Assembly: GCA_900547685.1 (NCBI GenBank)
Contig: URHS01000006.1
Span: forward strand, 1 to 64,000
DNA: 64,000 nucleotides
Reading direction: 5' to 3'
Source: an uncultured Blautia sp.
GTDB lineage: Bacteria; Bacillota; Clostridia; Lachnospirales; Lachnospiraceae
Under the pieces are notes generated by a model. It saw only the letters and a list, made by a program, of their open reading frames with translations. It searched no databases and was not told where the DNA came from. Positions within the stretch are counted from its first letter, which is position 1; each line of letters starts with the position of its first letter. The position numbers and the translations under genes are program-made. Below, piece by piece: positions 47,079-56,210 of this stretch.

Positions 47079-47747
47079 CTACTGTTTTTCTACAATTTCA
47101 TTGCCTTTTTTATAGATACTGTCAGAAGGAACAACTCCTCTTACAGAAGAAAGAGGATAAATATTACTGTTGCTTCCTACTACTGTTCCGGGATTTAACA
47201 CAGAACCGCAACCAACTTCTACTTCATCACCAAGCATTGCACCAAATTTCTTCAATCCGGTTTCGATCTGTGTATTTGCTCCTTTTACTACTACCAGTTT
47301 TTTATCGGATTTTACATTAGATGTAATGGAACCGGCTCCCATGTGTGATTTATATCCTAAGATAGAATCACCTACATAATTATAATGAGGAACTTGTACT
47401 TTATCAAATAAAATAACATTCTTCAACTCTGTAGAATTTCCTACCACTGCACCTTCTCCTACCAGAGCATTTCCTCTGATAAAAGCACAATGACGAACCT
47501 CTGCATCCTTTCCAATAATCGCAGGACCATTGATATAAGCAGTAGGCGCTACCTTTGCTGTTTTGGCAATCCACACATTTTCACCCTTTTTCTCATATTC
47601 TGCCTCGTCTAAAGTTTCTCCTAATTTTACAATATACTCACCGATGCAGGGAAGCACTTCCCATGGATAAGTTTTTTCTTCCAAAAGCTCTTTTGCAAGG
47701 GTTTTATTTAAGTCATGATATAGCTCTTTAATCGTCAACTGTTCCAT
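47079..47747 (-). CDS. Left-handed beta-helix (hexapeptide) sugar-nucleotide-type protein
   Basis: A 222-residue protein with an N-terminal 60-residue helical part and a long hexapeptide-repeat beta helix (VAPTAYINGPAIIGKDAEVRHC, LVGEGAVVGNSTELKNVIL and so on). It resembles the acyltransferase half of GlmU-type UDP-GlcNAc pyrophosphorylases, but there is no nucleotidyltransferase domain. An acetyl- or acyl-transfer role is inferred from the fold. AGG-type site before the ATG; 42 bp after topB. Confidence 0.78.
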   Translation of the reverse strand: MEQLTIKELYHDLNKTLAKELLEEKTYPWEVLPCIGEYIVKLGETLDEAEYEKKGENVWIAKTAKVAPTAYINGPAIIGKDAEVRHCAFIRGNALVGEGAVVGNSTELKNVILFDKVQVPHYNYVGDSILGYKSHMGAGSITSNVKSDKKLVVVKGANTQIETGLKKFGAMLGDEVEVGCGSVLNPGTVVGSNSNIYPLSSVRGVVPSDSIYKKGNEIVEKQ

Positions 47748-47789
47748 TTTTTCTACCTGCCTTCTCTTAAATTATTTTTTTCTATTTTA

Positions 47790-49823
47790 CTACGCTTTAC
47801 CGGCTTTTCCAACCTTTTTTTGTGTCGGCTTTTTATAAAACTTAGAAGAAGCATCAAAAAACTGCTTTAGCATTAATTGGTTTCGAAGTCCTAACACACC
47901 TTCTGTGCGAGATTTAATGAAATTTTCTAACTTAAACATATATTCTTCTGAAGTAATGCTTCCTTCTGCCACATAAGTAAGCCCCTTTTCCCAACTGGCG
48001 GTAAGCTCCGGATTTAAAAGTGAACGAATAGAACAATTCACCACATCAAAAATCATTTCACCTAAAAGTGTAGGCGTAATCACCTGTGTTTTCTTATTTA
48101 AATCCAGATATTTAATCGTAACTAATTTCTTCAAAATTTCTGCTCTGGTGGCGCTGGTTCCGATACCGCTTCCTTTAATCTGAGCACGCAGCTCCTCATC
48201 TTCGATAAGTTGTCCCGCATTTTCCATTGCTAAAATCATGGAACCTGACGTATAACGTTTTGGCGGTGATGTTTCCCCCTCTTTTATAGAAAAATCTTCA
48301 ATGGAAAGGGAACTTCCTTTCCGAACACTTAAAATCCAATTGAGAAAATCTCCATCTTCTGAAATCTGTTCTTCCTCTTTTCCCGAACTCTCCTTCTTCT
48401 TTCCAAAAGAATTCGGGGTTACTTTTAAATATCCTTCTGATACCAGTATTTTAAAAGAAGAAAATAATCTCTCTTTTTCAATCACAGATACCAGATTGAT
48501 TTTCTGATATACGGCAGGAGGATAAAAAATGCTCAAAAATCTTCTTACAATTACTTCATAGACTTTACTTCCCTGTATGGAAATACTACGTAAAGCATTT
48601 AATCCCTGCCCTGTGGGAATAATCGCATAGTGGTCTGTAATCTGCTTATCATTTACATATCTTGTCTTTATGAGATTTTTATAAGTGCCTGTTTCTAAAA
48701 TTTCCGCCGCATAAATATTTCCATGTTCATAATTTTTTAAGCCACTGATATTCTTATAAATTTCTTTTGCAACTGCGCTGGAAAGAACTCTGGCATCTGT
48801 TCTTGGATAAGTAACCAGCTTTTTCTCATATAATTCCTGTACGATTTTTAAAGTTTCATCAGGACTCAATTTAAACAATCTGGAACATTCATTCTGAAGC
48901 TCTGCCAGATTAAACAGCAGCGGCGGATTTTTATTTTCCTTTTTCTTTTCTATCTTTTCCACCACTGCTTCCAAAGGAGGATTTGCAGAAAGAATTTCCT
49001 TTAACTCCATAGCTGTTTCTTTCTTTTTAAATCCGTTTTCTTTATATAAAAGAGGTGATGCAAAGTACCTGCTGCCCTCTACGGCTCTCCATTCACCTTC
49101 AAAAGTATGTCCCTGCTGTTTAAAATTACCAATCACTCTGTAAAAAGGTGTCTTTACAAATTCTCTGATTTCCCGCTCTCTACGCACTACCATTCCCAAA
49201 ACGCAGGTCATTACCCTTCCAACAGAAATTGCCTGATAACGACTTCCAAGATAATTTGACACAGTATTTCCATATTTTAAAGAAAGCAGTCTGGAAAAAT
49301 TAATTCCCATAAGATAGTCCTCTTTTGCCCTAAGGTATGCAGATGCCGAAAGATTATCGTATTCACTGATATCCTTTGCTTCTTTTATACCACGAATAAT
49401 TTCTTCCTCCGTCTGAGAATCAATCCAAACTCTCTTTTGCTTCTTTTCTTTTACACCGGCCATCATTGCTACAAGTCGATAAATATATTCTCCTTCACGA
49501 CCGGAGTCCGTACATACATAAATAGTTTCTACATCTTTGCGGTTTAAAAGGCCACTGACAATCTGAAACTGTTTTTTTACAGAAGGAATAACTTCATATT
49601 TGAAATCTTTTGGCAGAAACGGAAGTGTTTCCAGACTCCACTTTTTCAATGCAGGATCATAGGCTTCGGGGTAGCTCATAGTCACCAGATGTCCTACACA
49701 CCAGGTAATAATGGTATTTTCTGATTCCAGATACCCGTCTTTCCTTGAAGTATTTACTTTTAACGCCTTTGCAAATTCCTGTGCAACGCTGGGTTTCTCT
49801 GCTATAAATAGTGATTTATTCAT
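47790..49823 (-). CDS. topB: DNA topoisomerase III
   Basis: A 677-residue type IA topoisomerase that decatenates DNA. The Toprim domain starts at once (LFIAEKPSVAQEFAKAL) and carries the acidic pair in VCTDSGREGE. The catalytic tyrosine is in VTYPRTDAR at about residue 339. GSGIGTSATRAEI is the family's C-terminal core motif, and the tail is basic (KKPTQKKVGK) with no zinc fingers, typical of TopB. The ATG at 49823 is preferred by conservation; a TTG at 49844 is possible. No conjugation genes are nearby, so it is taken as chromosomal. Confidence 0.95.
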   Translation of the reverse strand: MNKSLFIAEKPSVAQEFAKALKVNTSRKDGYLESENTIITWCVGHLVTMSYPEAYDPALKKWSLETLPFLPKDFKYEVIPSVKKQFQIVSGLLNRKDVETIYVCTDSGREGEYIYRLVAMMAGVKEKKQKRVWIDSQTEEEIIRGIKEAKDISEYDNLSASAYLRAKEDYLMGINFSRLLSLKYGNTVSNYLGSRYQAISVGRVMTCVLGMVVRREREIREFVKTPFYRVIGNFKQQGHTFEGEWRAVEGSRYFASPLLYKENGFKKKETAMELKEILSANPPLEAVVEKIEKKKENKNPPLLFNLAELQNECSRLFKLSPDETLKIVQELYEKKLVTYPRTDARVLSSAVAKEIYKNISGLKNYEHGNIYAAEILETGTYKNLIKTRYVNDKQITDHYAIIPTGQGLNALRSISIQGSKVYEVIVRRFLSIFYPPAVYQKINLVSVIEKERLFSSFKILVSEGYLKVTPNSFGKKKESSGKEEEQISEDGDFLNWILSVRKGSSLSIEDFSIKEGETSPPKRYTSGSMILAMENAGQLIEDEELRAQIKGSGIGTSATRAEILKKLVTIKYLDLNKKTQVITPTLLGEMIFDVVNCSIRSLLNPELTASWEKGLTYVAEGSITSEEYMFKLENFIKSRTEGVLGLRNQLMLKQFFDASSKFYKKPTQKKVGKAGKA

Positions 49824-49859
49824 GAAAGCTCTCTTTCCTTTCAAAATTCCGTATCCTTT

Positions 49860-49888
49860 ATGCTAACACAACTTTCCAAAAGCGTCAA
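49860..49888 (-). promoter_or_regulatory. Promoter of topB
   Basis: TTGACG (49883-49888), 17 bp, TAGCAT (49860-49865) on the minus strand, just after the asd terminator. Confidence 0.6.
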
Positions 49889-49892
49889 ACAT

Positions 49893-49929
49893 AAAAGGCG
49901 GCATACCTGCTTCTCGCAGGCTGCCACCT
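49893..49929 (-). terminator. Intrinsic terminator of asd
   Basis: On the minus strand GGTGGCAGCCTGC and GCAGGTATGCCGCC pair with one internal mismatch around GAGAA, followed by TTTTAT. Confidence 0.85.
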
Positions 49930-49950
49930 CTGTTAAAAAATTATCATTTT

Positions 49951-51036
49951 TTATTTCTTTGTAATATATCCTTTTGCTTTTAAAGTTTCTGCACAAAGCA
50001 CTGCACCGCCTGCTGCGCCACGAACTGTATTATGTGATAAACCAATGAATTTAAAGTCATATACTTTATCTTCTCTTAATCGACCTACACTTACACCCAT
50101 ACCATTTTCGTAATCTACATCAGCCTGCACCTGAGGTCTGTCAGCTTCTTCCATGTAACGGATAAACTGTTTTGGAGCACTTGGCAATTCTAATTCCTGT
50201 GGAATTCCTTTAAATGCTGTCAGTTTTTCAATTAACTGCTCTTTTGTAGGTTTCTTTCTGAATTTTACAAATACAGCTGCTGTATGTCCGTTTAAAACAG
50301 GAACACGTACACACTGACAGGTAATAACAGGTTCTTTTGCAGGAACGATTACACCATCTTCAATTTCGCCCCAAAGACGCAGCGGCTCCATCTCACTTTT
50401 TTCCTCTTCTCCGCCAATATATGGAATAATATTTTCTACCATTTCCGGCCAGTCTTTAAAAGTTTTTCCTGCACCTGAAATTGCCTGATAAGTAGTTGCA
50501 ACCACTTCGTAAGGTTCAAACTCTTTCCATGCTGTCAATACCGGCGCATAACTCTGAATTGAACAGTTTGGTTTTACTGCAACAAATCCTCTTGTTGTTC
50601 CCAGACGTTTTTTCTGGAATTCAATCACGTCAAAATGCTGTGGGTTAATTTCCGGAACAACCATAGGCACATCCGGTGTCCATCTATGAGCACTGTTATT
50701 AGAAACTACAGGAGTTTCTGTCTTTGCATATTCTTCTTCAATTGCTTTAATTTCTTCTTTTGACATATCTACTGCTGAAAATACGAAGTCTACAGTGGAA
50801 GCAACTGCTTCTACATCAGAAACATTCATAACCACTAATTTCTTCACTGCTTCCGGCATAGGAGTTGTCATTTTCCAACGAGCTCCTACTGCTTCCTCAT
50901 AAGTTTTTCCTGCACTTCTTGCACTTGCTGCAACAGTCACTACCTCAAACCATGGGTGGTTTTCCAATAAAGAAATAAATCTCTGTCCTACCATTCCTGT
51001 TGCGCCTAAAATTCCGACTCTTAATTTCTCACTCAT
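49951..51036 (-). CDS. asd: Aspartate-semialdehyde dehydrogenase (archaeal/fungal type)
   Basis: A 361-residue enzyme reducing aspartyl phosphate to the semialdehyde for lysine, threonine, methionine and diaminopimelate. NADP-binding GILGATGMVGQRF, catalytic cysteine C158 in VKPNCSIQSY and the downstream HTAAVF histidine. Sequence features (SARSAGKTYEEAVGARW) place it in the archaeal/fungal-like class rather than the E. coli class. AGGAG precedes the ATG. Single-gene unit with its own promoter and terminator; no lysine riboswitch fits in the 53-bp leader. Confidence 0.96.
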   Translation of the reverse strand: MSEKLRVGILGATGMVGQRFISLLENHPWFEVVTVAASARSAGKTYEEAVGARWKMTTPMPEAVKKLVVMNVSDVEAVASTVDFVFSAVDMSKEEIKAIEEEYAKTETPVVSNNSAHRWTPDVPMVVPEINPQHFDVIEFQKKRLGTTRGFVAVKPNCSIQSYAPVLTAWKEFEPYEVVATTYQAISGAGKTFKDWPEMVENIIPYIGGEEEKSEMEPLRLWGEIEDGVIVPAKEPVITCQCVRVPVLNGHTAAVFVKFRKKPTKEQLIEKLTAFKGIPQELELPSAPKQFIRYMEEADRPQVQADVDYENGMGVSVGRLREDKVYDFKFIGLSHNTVRGAAGGAVLCAETLKAKGYITKK

Positions 51037-51065
51037 CTGCTTATCTCCTCCGTTTTGTTTTATTT

Positions 51066-51093
51066 ACTATAGCAAATCTTGTCAAAATGTCAA
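51066..51093 (-). promoter_or_regulatory. Sigma-A promoter of asd
   Basis: TTGACA (51088-51093), 16 bp, TATAGT (51066-51071) on the minus strand. A second TTGACA begins 10 bp further downstream. Confidence 0.75.
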
Positions 51094-52478
51094 TCTTTTT
51101 CACTATCTTCCAGATATTTTCTCTGTATTTCCAAGACCTTTGTCATTGCCTCAGGTCCCGGAGCTCCAATCGTATTTCTGGTTTCCACACAAGTCTTCAT
51201 ACTGATTGCTTCGTAAATGTCCTGTTCGAAGACCGGACTGATTTTCTGATACTCTTCCAACGGCATTTCATCAAGAGAAATCTGATTTTTTACACAGAAT
51301 AATACCAATTCACCTACAATACTATGGGCATCTCTAAAAGGAACTCCTTTTTTCACAAGATAATCTGCTGCATCTGTGGCATTAGTAAATCCATTTTTTG
51401 CACTTTTTTCCATATTCTCTTTTTTCAGTTCCATAGTTTCCAGCATACCATTAAAAAGAGCAATACAGCCTTTTACTGTATCCATTGCATCAAATGCAAG
51501 TTCTTTATCCTCCTGCATATCCTTATTATATGCCAGAGGAATTCCTTTCATGGTAGTAAGAAGAGACATCAGTGCACCATAAACACGTCCTGTCTTTCCT
51601 CTTACCAGCTCTGCAATATCCGGATTTTTTTTCTGAGGCATAATGCTGCTTCCCGTACTGTATCCGTCATCAATTTCAATAAACTGATATTCATTAGAAT
51701 TCCACAAAATGATTTCTTCACAGAAACGGCTTAAATGCATCATAATCACAGATAAATCTGACAAATATTCAATTAAATAATCTCTGTCTGCCACAGAGTC
51801 CATACTGTTCAATGTAGGACCATCAAATCCCAGCAGTTCTGCTGTAAATTCTCTATCCAAAGGATAAGTAGTACCTGCCAAAGCTCCGCTGCCTAAAGGA
51901 CAATAATTTAATCTCTTTTTCGTATCAGCCAGACGGCTTCTGTCTCTTTTAAACATTTCAAAATATGCGCCAAAATGATGTGCTGCCGTAATCGGCTGAG
52001 CTTTCTGTAAATGTGTGAATCCAGGCATATAAGTATGTAAATTGTCTTCCATTAATTTTAAAAGCGTTTCAAGAAGCTCTTTTAAAAGCATATCTGTTTC
52101 CTGAATTTCATCTCTGACATAGAGCTTCATATCTAATGCCACCTGGTCATTGCGGCTTCTTCCCGTATGAAGCTTCTTTCCAACATCTCCTGTTCTTTGA
52201 ATGAGATTTGCCTCTACAAAACTGTGAATATCTTCGTATTCCGGAGAAAATTCCAGCTTTTTCTCTTCAATGTCCTGAAGAATTCCTGTAAGTCCCTTGA
52301 GGATTTCATCCTTTTCCTGATCTGTTAAAATTCCCTGCTTTGCAAGCATCTTAACATGCGCCATACTTCCCTGAATATCCTGCTTATAAAGCTTTTTATC
52401 AAAGCTTAAGGAAGCATTAAAATTATAAACCAACTGATCGGTTTCTTTGGTGAAACGTCCTCCCCACAATTGTGCCAT
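51090..52478 (-). CDS. argH: Argininosuccinate lyase
   Basis: A 462-residue fumarase-superfamily enzyme giving arginine and fumarate. Signature GSSIMPQKKNPD with the flexible catalytic serine loop, TGRSRNDQVALD and HLQKAQPITAAHH with the catalytic histidine. Full length. No argG is adjacent. The ribosome site is weak (AAGTGAG). It has its own promoter and is probably a single-gene transcript. Confidence 0.97.
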   Translation of the reverse strand: MAQLWGGRFTKETDQLVYNFNASLSFDKKLYKQDIQGSMAHVKMLAKQGILTDQEKDEILKGLTGILQDIEEKKLEFSPEYEDIHSFVEANLIQRTGDVGKKLHTGRSRNDQVALDMKLYVRDEIQETDMLLKELLETLLKLMEDNLHTYMPGFTHLQKAQPITAAHHFGAYFEMFKRDRSRLADTKKRLNYCPLGSGALAGTTYPLDREFTAELLGFDGPTLNSMDSVADRDYLIEYLSDLSVIMMHLSRFCEEIILWNSNEYQFIEIDDGYSTGSSIMPQKKNPDIAELVRGKTGRVYGALMSLLTTMKGIPLAYNKDMQEDKELAFDAMDTVKGCIALFNGMLETMELKKENMEKSAKNGFTNATDAADYLVKKGVPFRDAHSIVGELVLFCVKNQISLDEMPLEEYQKISPVFEQDIYEAISMKTCVETRNTIGAPGPEAMTKVLEIQRKYLEDSEKD

Positions 52479-52529
52479 AATTCTGTTCTCACTTCTTTCT
52501 CTTAAATTCTAGTAAATACTTTGAGCAGA

Positions 52530-52558
52530 ATTTTATCACTTTATAGTATTAAATGCAA
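52530..52558 (-). promoter_or_regulatory. Promoter of argH
   Basis: TTGCAT (52553-52558), 17 bp, TAAAAT (52530-52535) on the minus strand. The -35 box overlaps the queH stop region. Confidence 0.7.
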
Positions 52559-53187
52559 GATTTTTTCTTTTGTTCTTCTCTTTCTCTTTTCGAAAATACA
52601 CAACCACAATAATCTTGACGATATAATTGATATTCTTTTGACAATTCTGTAGAACGCTTATATCCATTTTTCTTCTTAAAATCAGAGGGAAGGTGCTTAG
52701 CATCATAGATTTCTGCCAGCTCCTCCCCTATTTCATTTATTTTTTGTGCATTTTTTAACGGACTAATGGTAAGGGTTGTAGTGAAATAATCATACCCACC
52801 TTCCGCTGCCAAACGGGCTGCTTCCTCCATTCGCATACGGAAACACTTAAAACACCTCTCTCCACCTTCCGGCACTTCTTCCAGCCCTCTTGCCATTTCA
52901 AAAAAGCGCTCCGGACAGTATTCACCTTCTACAAACTTGGGTTTATGTACAAAAGGCATCTCTTCGATGAGACGTTTCATTTCTTCTGTTCTTTTTTCAT
53001 ATTCCTCTCGTGGAGAAATATTCGGATTATAGAAAAAATCGGTTATTTCAAAGTATTGAGAAAGATATTCTAATACATAGCTGCTGCAAGGTGCACAGCA
53101 GCTATGTAGAAAGAGACTTGGAACTTTATTTTCCGCTTTATTTTTCTCAATAATTTTTTCCAGCTCCTTCTGATAATTTCTATTCAT
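52549..53187 (-). CDS. queH: Epoxyqueuosine reductase QueH
   Basis: A 212-residue metalloenzyme for the last step of queuosine synthesis, the non-cobalamin alternative to QueG. Metal-site cysteines are in HSCCAPC (C30, C31, C34), with a second pair in RCFKCFRMR and a third in YRQDYCGC. The LPSDFKKKNGYKRS motif is also typical. It lies 17 bp after ldhA on the same strand and probably shares its transcript, though no functional link is obvious. Confidence 0.92.
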   Translation of the reverse strand: MNRNYQKELEKIIEKNKAENKVPSLFLHSCCAPCSSYVLEYLSQYFEITDFFYNPNISPREEYEKRTEEMKRLIEEMPFVHKPKFVEGEYCPERFFEMARGLEEVPEGGERCFKCFRMRMEEAARLAAEGGYDYFTTTLTISPLKNAQKINEIGEELAEIYDAKHLPSDFKKKNGYKRSTELSKEYQLYRQDYCGCVFSKREREEQKKKSCI

Positions 53188-53204
53188 TTCATATCCCTTT
53201 CGGC

Positions 53205-54194
53205 TTATTTTACTTCATTTTCACTTGCTTCGCCTTTTAAGAAAGTCATTGCATTATCAAGAGTTGTCTGAGAAATTGCAGTCAGCGCTTCTTCTGTGAA
53301 AAATCCCTGGTGAGAAGTAATCATTACATTTGGGAAAGAAAGCAGTCTGGCTGTTGTAGAATGCTCTAAAATTTCATCAGAACGGTTCTCAAATACATTC
53401 TTTGTTTCTTCTTCATATACATCAAGACCTACTCCAAAGAATTTTCTTGCACGAATTCCGTCAATTAAATCGTTGGTTTTTACCAATCCACCTCTTGATG
53501 TATTAACAAGAATAACGCCATCTTTCATTTTTGCAATAGTATCTTTGTTAATTAAATGATAAGTACTGTCCATCAATGGGCAATGCAGAGAAATTAAATC
53601 ACTCTGTGCCAGCAATTCATCTAAAGTTACATATTCTACAAAGTCTGCTAAATCCGGATTTTGGTATACATCATAAGCAATAACTTTCATGCCAAATCCA
53701 CGACAGATTTTTGCCATAGCAGCTCCGATTTTACCGGTTCCTACAATACCTGCTGTTTTCTGATAGAAGTTAAATCCCATCAGACCGCCAAGGCTGAAAT
53801 CATTTTCTCTTACTTTTACATAAGCTTTATGAAGACGACGATTTACTTCTAATGCCAGAGCCATCGCATGTTCTGCTACTGCTTCCGGTGAATATCCCGG
53901 CACACGCATTACACGAATGCCATATTCTTTTGCTTTATCCATATCAACATTATTAAATCCTGCACAACGCATTAAAATCAGCTTTACCCCTGCTTCGTGA
54001 AGCACTGTCATAGTATCAGTACCTACATCAGAACTTACAAATGCACATACTGCATCATACCCTTTTGCCAGAGGAGCTGTCTTTGGGGAAAGGTCTGTCT
54101 TTAAATAATCCATTTCAATTTCAGGATAATTTCCAATTTGTTTTTCAAATGAGTCTTTGTCATAGTTTTTTGTATCAAAAAATAAAATTTTCAT
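53205..54194 (-). CDS. ldhA: D-lactate dehydrogenase
   Basis: A 329-residue NAD-dependent 2-hydroxyacid dehydrogenase reducing pyruvate to D-lactate. The NAD motif GTGKIGAAMAKI, catalytic arginine in VNTSRGG, glutamate in DVYEEE and histidine in ITSHQGFFTEEAL are present. RCAGFNNVD and the overall match to E. coli LdhA favour lactate over other 2-hydroxyacids. The ATG at 54194 has AGGAGG 7 bp upstream. A Rex-like operator and a consensus promoter precede it, suggesting control by the NADH/NAD ratio. Confidence 0.92.
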   Translation of the reverse strand: MKILFFDTKNYDKDSFEKQIGNYPEIEMDYLKTDLSPKTAPLAKGYDAVCAFVSSDVGTDTMTVLHEAGVKLILMRCAGFNNVDMDKAKEYGIRVMRVPGYSPEAVAEHAMALALEVNRRLHKAYVKVRENDFSLGGLMGFNFYQKTAGIVGTGKIGAAMAKICRGFGMKVIAYDVYQNPDLADFVEYVTLDELLAQSDLISLHCPLMDSTYHLINKDTIAKMKDGVILVNTSRGGLVKTNDLIDGIRARKFFGVGLDVYEEETKNVFENRSDEILEHSTTARLLSFPNVMITSHQGFFTEEALTAISQTTLDNAMTFLKGEASENEVK

Positions 54195-54207
54195 AATTAC
54201 AGTCCTC

Positions 54208-54225
54208 CTGTTAAATAATTCACAA
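54208..54225 (-). promoter_or_regulatory. Rex-like redox operator upstream of ldhA
   Basis: On the minus strand TTGTGAATTATTTAACAG matches the clostridial Rex consensus TTGTTAA-N4-TTAACAA at 12 of 14 defined positions. It lies between the predicted transcription start and the ribosome site, where a bound repressor would block elongation. Confidence 0.6.
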
Positions 54226-54240
54226 TCTTTTTCCTTCTCT

Positions 54241-54269
54241 AATATAATAAATTCTAGGATATTTGTCAA
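54241..54269 (-). promoter_or_regulatory. Sigma-A promoter of ldhA-queH
   Basis: TTGACA (54264-54269), 17 bp, TATATT (54241-54246) on the minus strand, an almost consensus promoter. Confidence 0.85.
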
Positions 54270-54370
54270 GTACTCTCTTAAATTCTTTTTTATAGATTAT
54301 GTTTTTTCACTACCTGTTCTACAGTATGGACAAATTTTGGTTTTCTATCCACCAGCCTATTTCCCAAAAG

Positions 54371-55108
54371 CTACATTTCCAAATGATATTTCTCTGCCGT
54401 TTTCTCTGCAAATTCAAAAAACTTATATCTTCCATATATGTAGATTACTGCAATCAAAAGTTCAAATACTATCCAAAAAATATTTGGAATATAAATATTT
54501 CCACCCGGCATTTGGTTAAAACTAAATTTTGGCATAAGAATGTAGTACATTCCAAACAAAAGTAAATAAGGAAGCCCTGTTTCCACTACGCCCAACACCC
54601 TGCCAAATTTGCCGGATAGAATAAAATAATACTTGAAGAATACCTCATAAATTGTGAATAAAGGAGGTAATGTAAGATAGCACAAAAAAAAGGGCAAATT
54701 AAATCGAATGTTCTCAAATTGAAATTCAAAGCTAAGTACAATTGTAATTAACTTCCAAAATACAAATACAGCTAATATCGTAACTGGAGCTAAAAGATAT
54801 GCACTTCCTATCTGCCATAAAAAATAATACAATCTTTCTTTTTGTTTTTCTTCTTTTCCTGCAAGAGCCAGTGTTTCCCCAAATTCCTTCGCTGAACCAA
54901 GCTTCTGCTCTAAAGATATGCCTTCTTCCTTTGCCTCTGCTGCAAGTCCAATAAGATCCTTTCGTACAATTTCTGTCTCCATCATTCCGTTTTTATGGCT
55001 ATTTAAATACCGTACGACTTTATCTATATAGAGCTGATCCTCTACCTCTAAGTTTAACTGTTTTCCATCGTTTTCTCGTTTTAATACACTCCATTTACAT
55101 TTCTTCAT
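54371..55108 (-). CDS. PadR-associated membrane protein (DUF1048/1129-like)
   Basis: A 245-residue protein. The N-terminal 90 residues are soluble and helical (LNLEVEDQLYIDKVVRYLNSHKNGM, ETEIVRKDLIGLAAEAKEEG), followed by four or five membrane helices and a short helical tail ending in EKTAEKYHLEM. It is a paralogue of the frameshifted gene at 55473-56170 (same N-terminal LNLxVED and C-terminal EHHLE-type ending). Genes of this kind commonly follow PadR regulators; function is unknown. The ATG at 55108 aligns with the paralogue's start; a GTG at 55117 is the alternative. Confidence 0.75.
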   Translation of the reverse strand: MKKCKWSVLKRENDGKQLNLEVEDQLYIDKVVRYLNSHKNGMMETEIVRKDLIGLAAEAKEEGISLEQKLGSAKEFGETLALAGKEEKQKERLYYFLWQIGSAYLLAPVTILAVFVFWKLITIVLSFEFQFENIRFNLPFFLCYLTLPPLFTIYEVFFKYYFILSGKFGRVLGVVETGLPYLLLFGMYYILMPKFSFNQMPGGNIYIPNIFWIVFELLIAVIYIYGRYKFFEFAEKTAEKYHLEM

Positions 55109-55126
55109 ATTTGCCACCCCATTTTC

Positions 55127-55447
55127 CTACAACTGCAATATAGCCTCCACCGTATCTGATACACTTCGCCAACAAATTTCAAACTCATTTAATTGTTCCT
55201 GTCCTTCTAGCGTAAGAGAATAATATTTCCTGCTCGGTCCCAAGGGAGAAGGGCGGAATTGTGAGGAAATCATATTTTTCTTCTCTAAGCGCACCAGAAT
55301 CGGATAAATGGTTCCTTCTTTCATATCCTCAAATCCAAAATCCTGAAGTTTTGTAACAATCTCATATCCGTACGTTGTCTCTACACTGATGATTTTCAAA
55401 ATGCATCCTTCCAATGTTCCCCTCATCATTTGAGATTTGTCATACAT
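55127..55447 (-). CDS. PadR-family transcriptional regulator
   Basis: A 106-residue winged-helix repressor. It starts MRGTLEGCILKIIS after a short lead and has the PadR hallmarks TYGYEIVTKLQDFGF, EGTIYPILVRLEKKNMI and RKYYSLTLEGQEQL, with a short C-terminal dimerisation helix. It lies between two related membrane-protein genes and probably controls their joint promoter. Ligand unknown. Confidence 0.92.
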   Translation of the reverse strand: MYDKSQMMRGTLEGCILKIISVETTYGYEIVTKLQDFGFEDMKEGTIYPILVRLEKKNMISSQFRPSPLGPSRKYYSLTLEGQEQLNEFEICWRSVSDTVEAILQL

Positions 55448-55472
55448 GCCGTTTTCTCACCTCTCGGTCTTT

Positions 55473-56170
55473 TTAATTCTTTTCCAGATGATGCTCTCTG
55501 GCTCTATCCTCCAAAAGTTTGCCAAATAAATAAGTTCCACAAATGTATATAAATAAACCAAGGACAATCAAAGCTAATAATATCCAATTTGGAAACATTA
55601 TCTCATTTGCCATATTTTTTACTACAAAATTTTGCGAAGAATTTTTGAATAATAAAATAATTCCTATCACCATCACTAATCTGAAATTATCTCTTTTCTT
55701 CCCAAGTATATATCTTCCTGAAAAAAAATGAAGGACTGTCAAAACCAACAGCTCCCAACAATCAAAAAAAGCTGCGAACTTCCAAAATTTCTGCCTAACA
55801 AAATATTTCCAGAAGAACCTGCAACCACAAGTAATCCATGAAATACAGTCAATACTATAGAACCTATCCCCATCCACTGAAGCCAGGTATATATCTGTTC
55901 TTTATGGTCTTCTCTTTTCCCTTCCAAAACAATATTTTCAGCAAATTCTTCTACTGCACCTAAACGTTCCTCCAGAAGAACCCCTTCTTGTTTTGCTTCC
56001 AGCCCCATACCAATCAAATCCTTCCGGATTAATTGTGTTTCAATCAATCCAACTCCATGGCTTTCTGCATAAGTACAAACTTTATTTACATACCCAATAT
56101 CTTCCACTGTCAAATTTAATTCGCTTCTATTATTTTCTTTTTTTAACTTCTTCCACGCATTGTTTTTCAT
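55473..56170 (-). pseudogene. Frameshifted PadR-associated membrane protein
   Basis: One gene in two frames. The N-terminal part runs from the ATG at 56170 (AGGAGG upstream) to a stop at 55739. The C-terminal part continues in another frame to 55473 and ends LEDRAREHHLEKN. The shift falls at or near a T7 run (A7 on the plus strand, 55764-55770). Together they give a protein of about 230 residues homologous to the product of 54371-55108: a soluble N-terminus with LNLTVEDIGYVNKV and ETQLIRKDLIGMGLEAKQEG, then membrane helices. It may be a real mutation, phase variation at the homopolymer, or a sequencing error. Confidence 0.7.
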
Positions 56171-56210
56171 ACAGAACACCTCCTACAAAATTTTCACCTC
56201 TTCTACCTTG

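Noticed and set aside
47790..49823. topB as a sign of an integrative conjugative element
   Set aside because: Neighbours are ordinary chromosomal genes with their own promoters; no conjugation, relaxase or integrase genes nearby.
51037..51089. Lysine riboswitch upstream of asd
   Set aside because: The leader after the promoter is about 30 bp, far too short for the aptamer.
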